From Micromussa lordhowensis (lineage: Eukaryota; Cnidaria; Anthozoa; Scleractinia; Lobophylliidae), in contig OZ026607.1 of assembly GCA_964020085.1 (NCBI GenBank), positions 17,238,122-17,302,121 of the forward strand: a stretch of DNA of 64,000 nucleotides, read 5' to 3'. Positions 63,772-64,000 of this stretch are shown here, piece by piece (position 1 is the stretch's first letter; every line of letters begins with the position of its first letter). A program made the translations under genes and the position numbers. Below the pieces are notes generated by a model. The model searched no databases. It saw only the letters and a program-made list of their open reading frames with translations, and was not told the DNA's origin.

Positions 63772-64000
63772 TTTTAAGTCTATGAGTGAAACCCCAGTGT
63801 GTGACCATTCCAATGAAAGCTATTGAGCAGAACTTTCATCGAGCAAAGTTTATTACGATGTACAAGGAGTTTCTAACCTTTATGTCTCTGGATGAAACCC
63901 TAGTGTGTAACCATTTGAAAAATGATATCTATTAAGCAGTACTTTCTACTGTTCATTATGCTGTACAAGGTGCTTCTAACTTTAAGTCTGTGGATGAAAC
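63772..64000 (-). repeat. Tandem array of the roughly 100-bp family, locus 3, inverted and cut by the window end
   Basis: Reads as the reverse complement of the other two loci: GATGAAACCCTAGTGTGTAA CC and AATGAAAGCTATTGAGCAG. Two and a half units are visible with a period of about 106 bases, and the array continues past the last base. Confidence 0.8.

Larger units (their letters stand above)
55833..64000. other. Right flank without recognised genes
   Basis: The first few hundred bases should be the 3' UTR of NK2 gene C. Beyond that I found only short frames without domains, plus tandem-repeat arrays near 61620-61860 and 63772-64000. Confidence 0.5.

Overview
The window looks like nuclear DNA of a cnidarian, most likely an anthozoan (stony coral or sea-anemone relative). 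It is AT-rich, with small intron-containing animal genes separated by long gaps full of fold-back elements, SINEs and short tandem arrays. The anthozoan placement is an inference from several NK2-class homeobox paralogues in one cluster and from the repeat style. Nothing bacterial or viral was recognised.

Five homeobox genes were found, all built the same way: a short first exon carrying a repressor-type motif (EH1/TN), one phase-1 intron, and a second exon carrying the homeodomain. On the left, two Msx-like genes best explained as Msxlx lie tail to tail: A, + strand, 2168-5121; B, - strand, 8521-9666. On the right are three NK2-class genes: A, -, 29838-31102; B, -, 46224-47353; C, +, 54529-55832. 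A and B keep the NK2-specific domain and resemble Nkx2.2; C lacks it. B and C are head to head.

Between the two groups lies a - strand gene (13358-18679) for a secreted or surface protein with a signal peptide and two immunoglobulin domains. I assembled it from five exons, all joined at phase-1 introns; the last exon is the least certain.

The rest appears gene-free. It holds MITE-like fold-backs (5228-5572, 11351-11549, 14333-14641, 16882-17211, 20571-21009, 22347-22463), two abutting TTAA-flanked elements (23287-24112), two oppositely oriented SINE copies, a decayed 170-bp tandem array (27107-28130), and a roughly 100-bp tandem family at three places (35.7, 61.6 and 63.8 kb). The 15-kb gap between NK2-A and NK2-B and the flanks of NK2-C have no recognisable exons and may hold regulatory DNA.

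The main point of interest is the linkage itself. NK2.1/NK2.2 and Msxlx are linked in bilaterians, within or beside the 'pharyngeal' gene cluster of deuterostomes. This window shows expanded versions of both families side by side in what appears to be a cnidarian, which suggests the pairing predates the cnidarian-bilaterian split.
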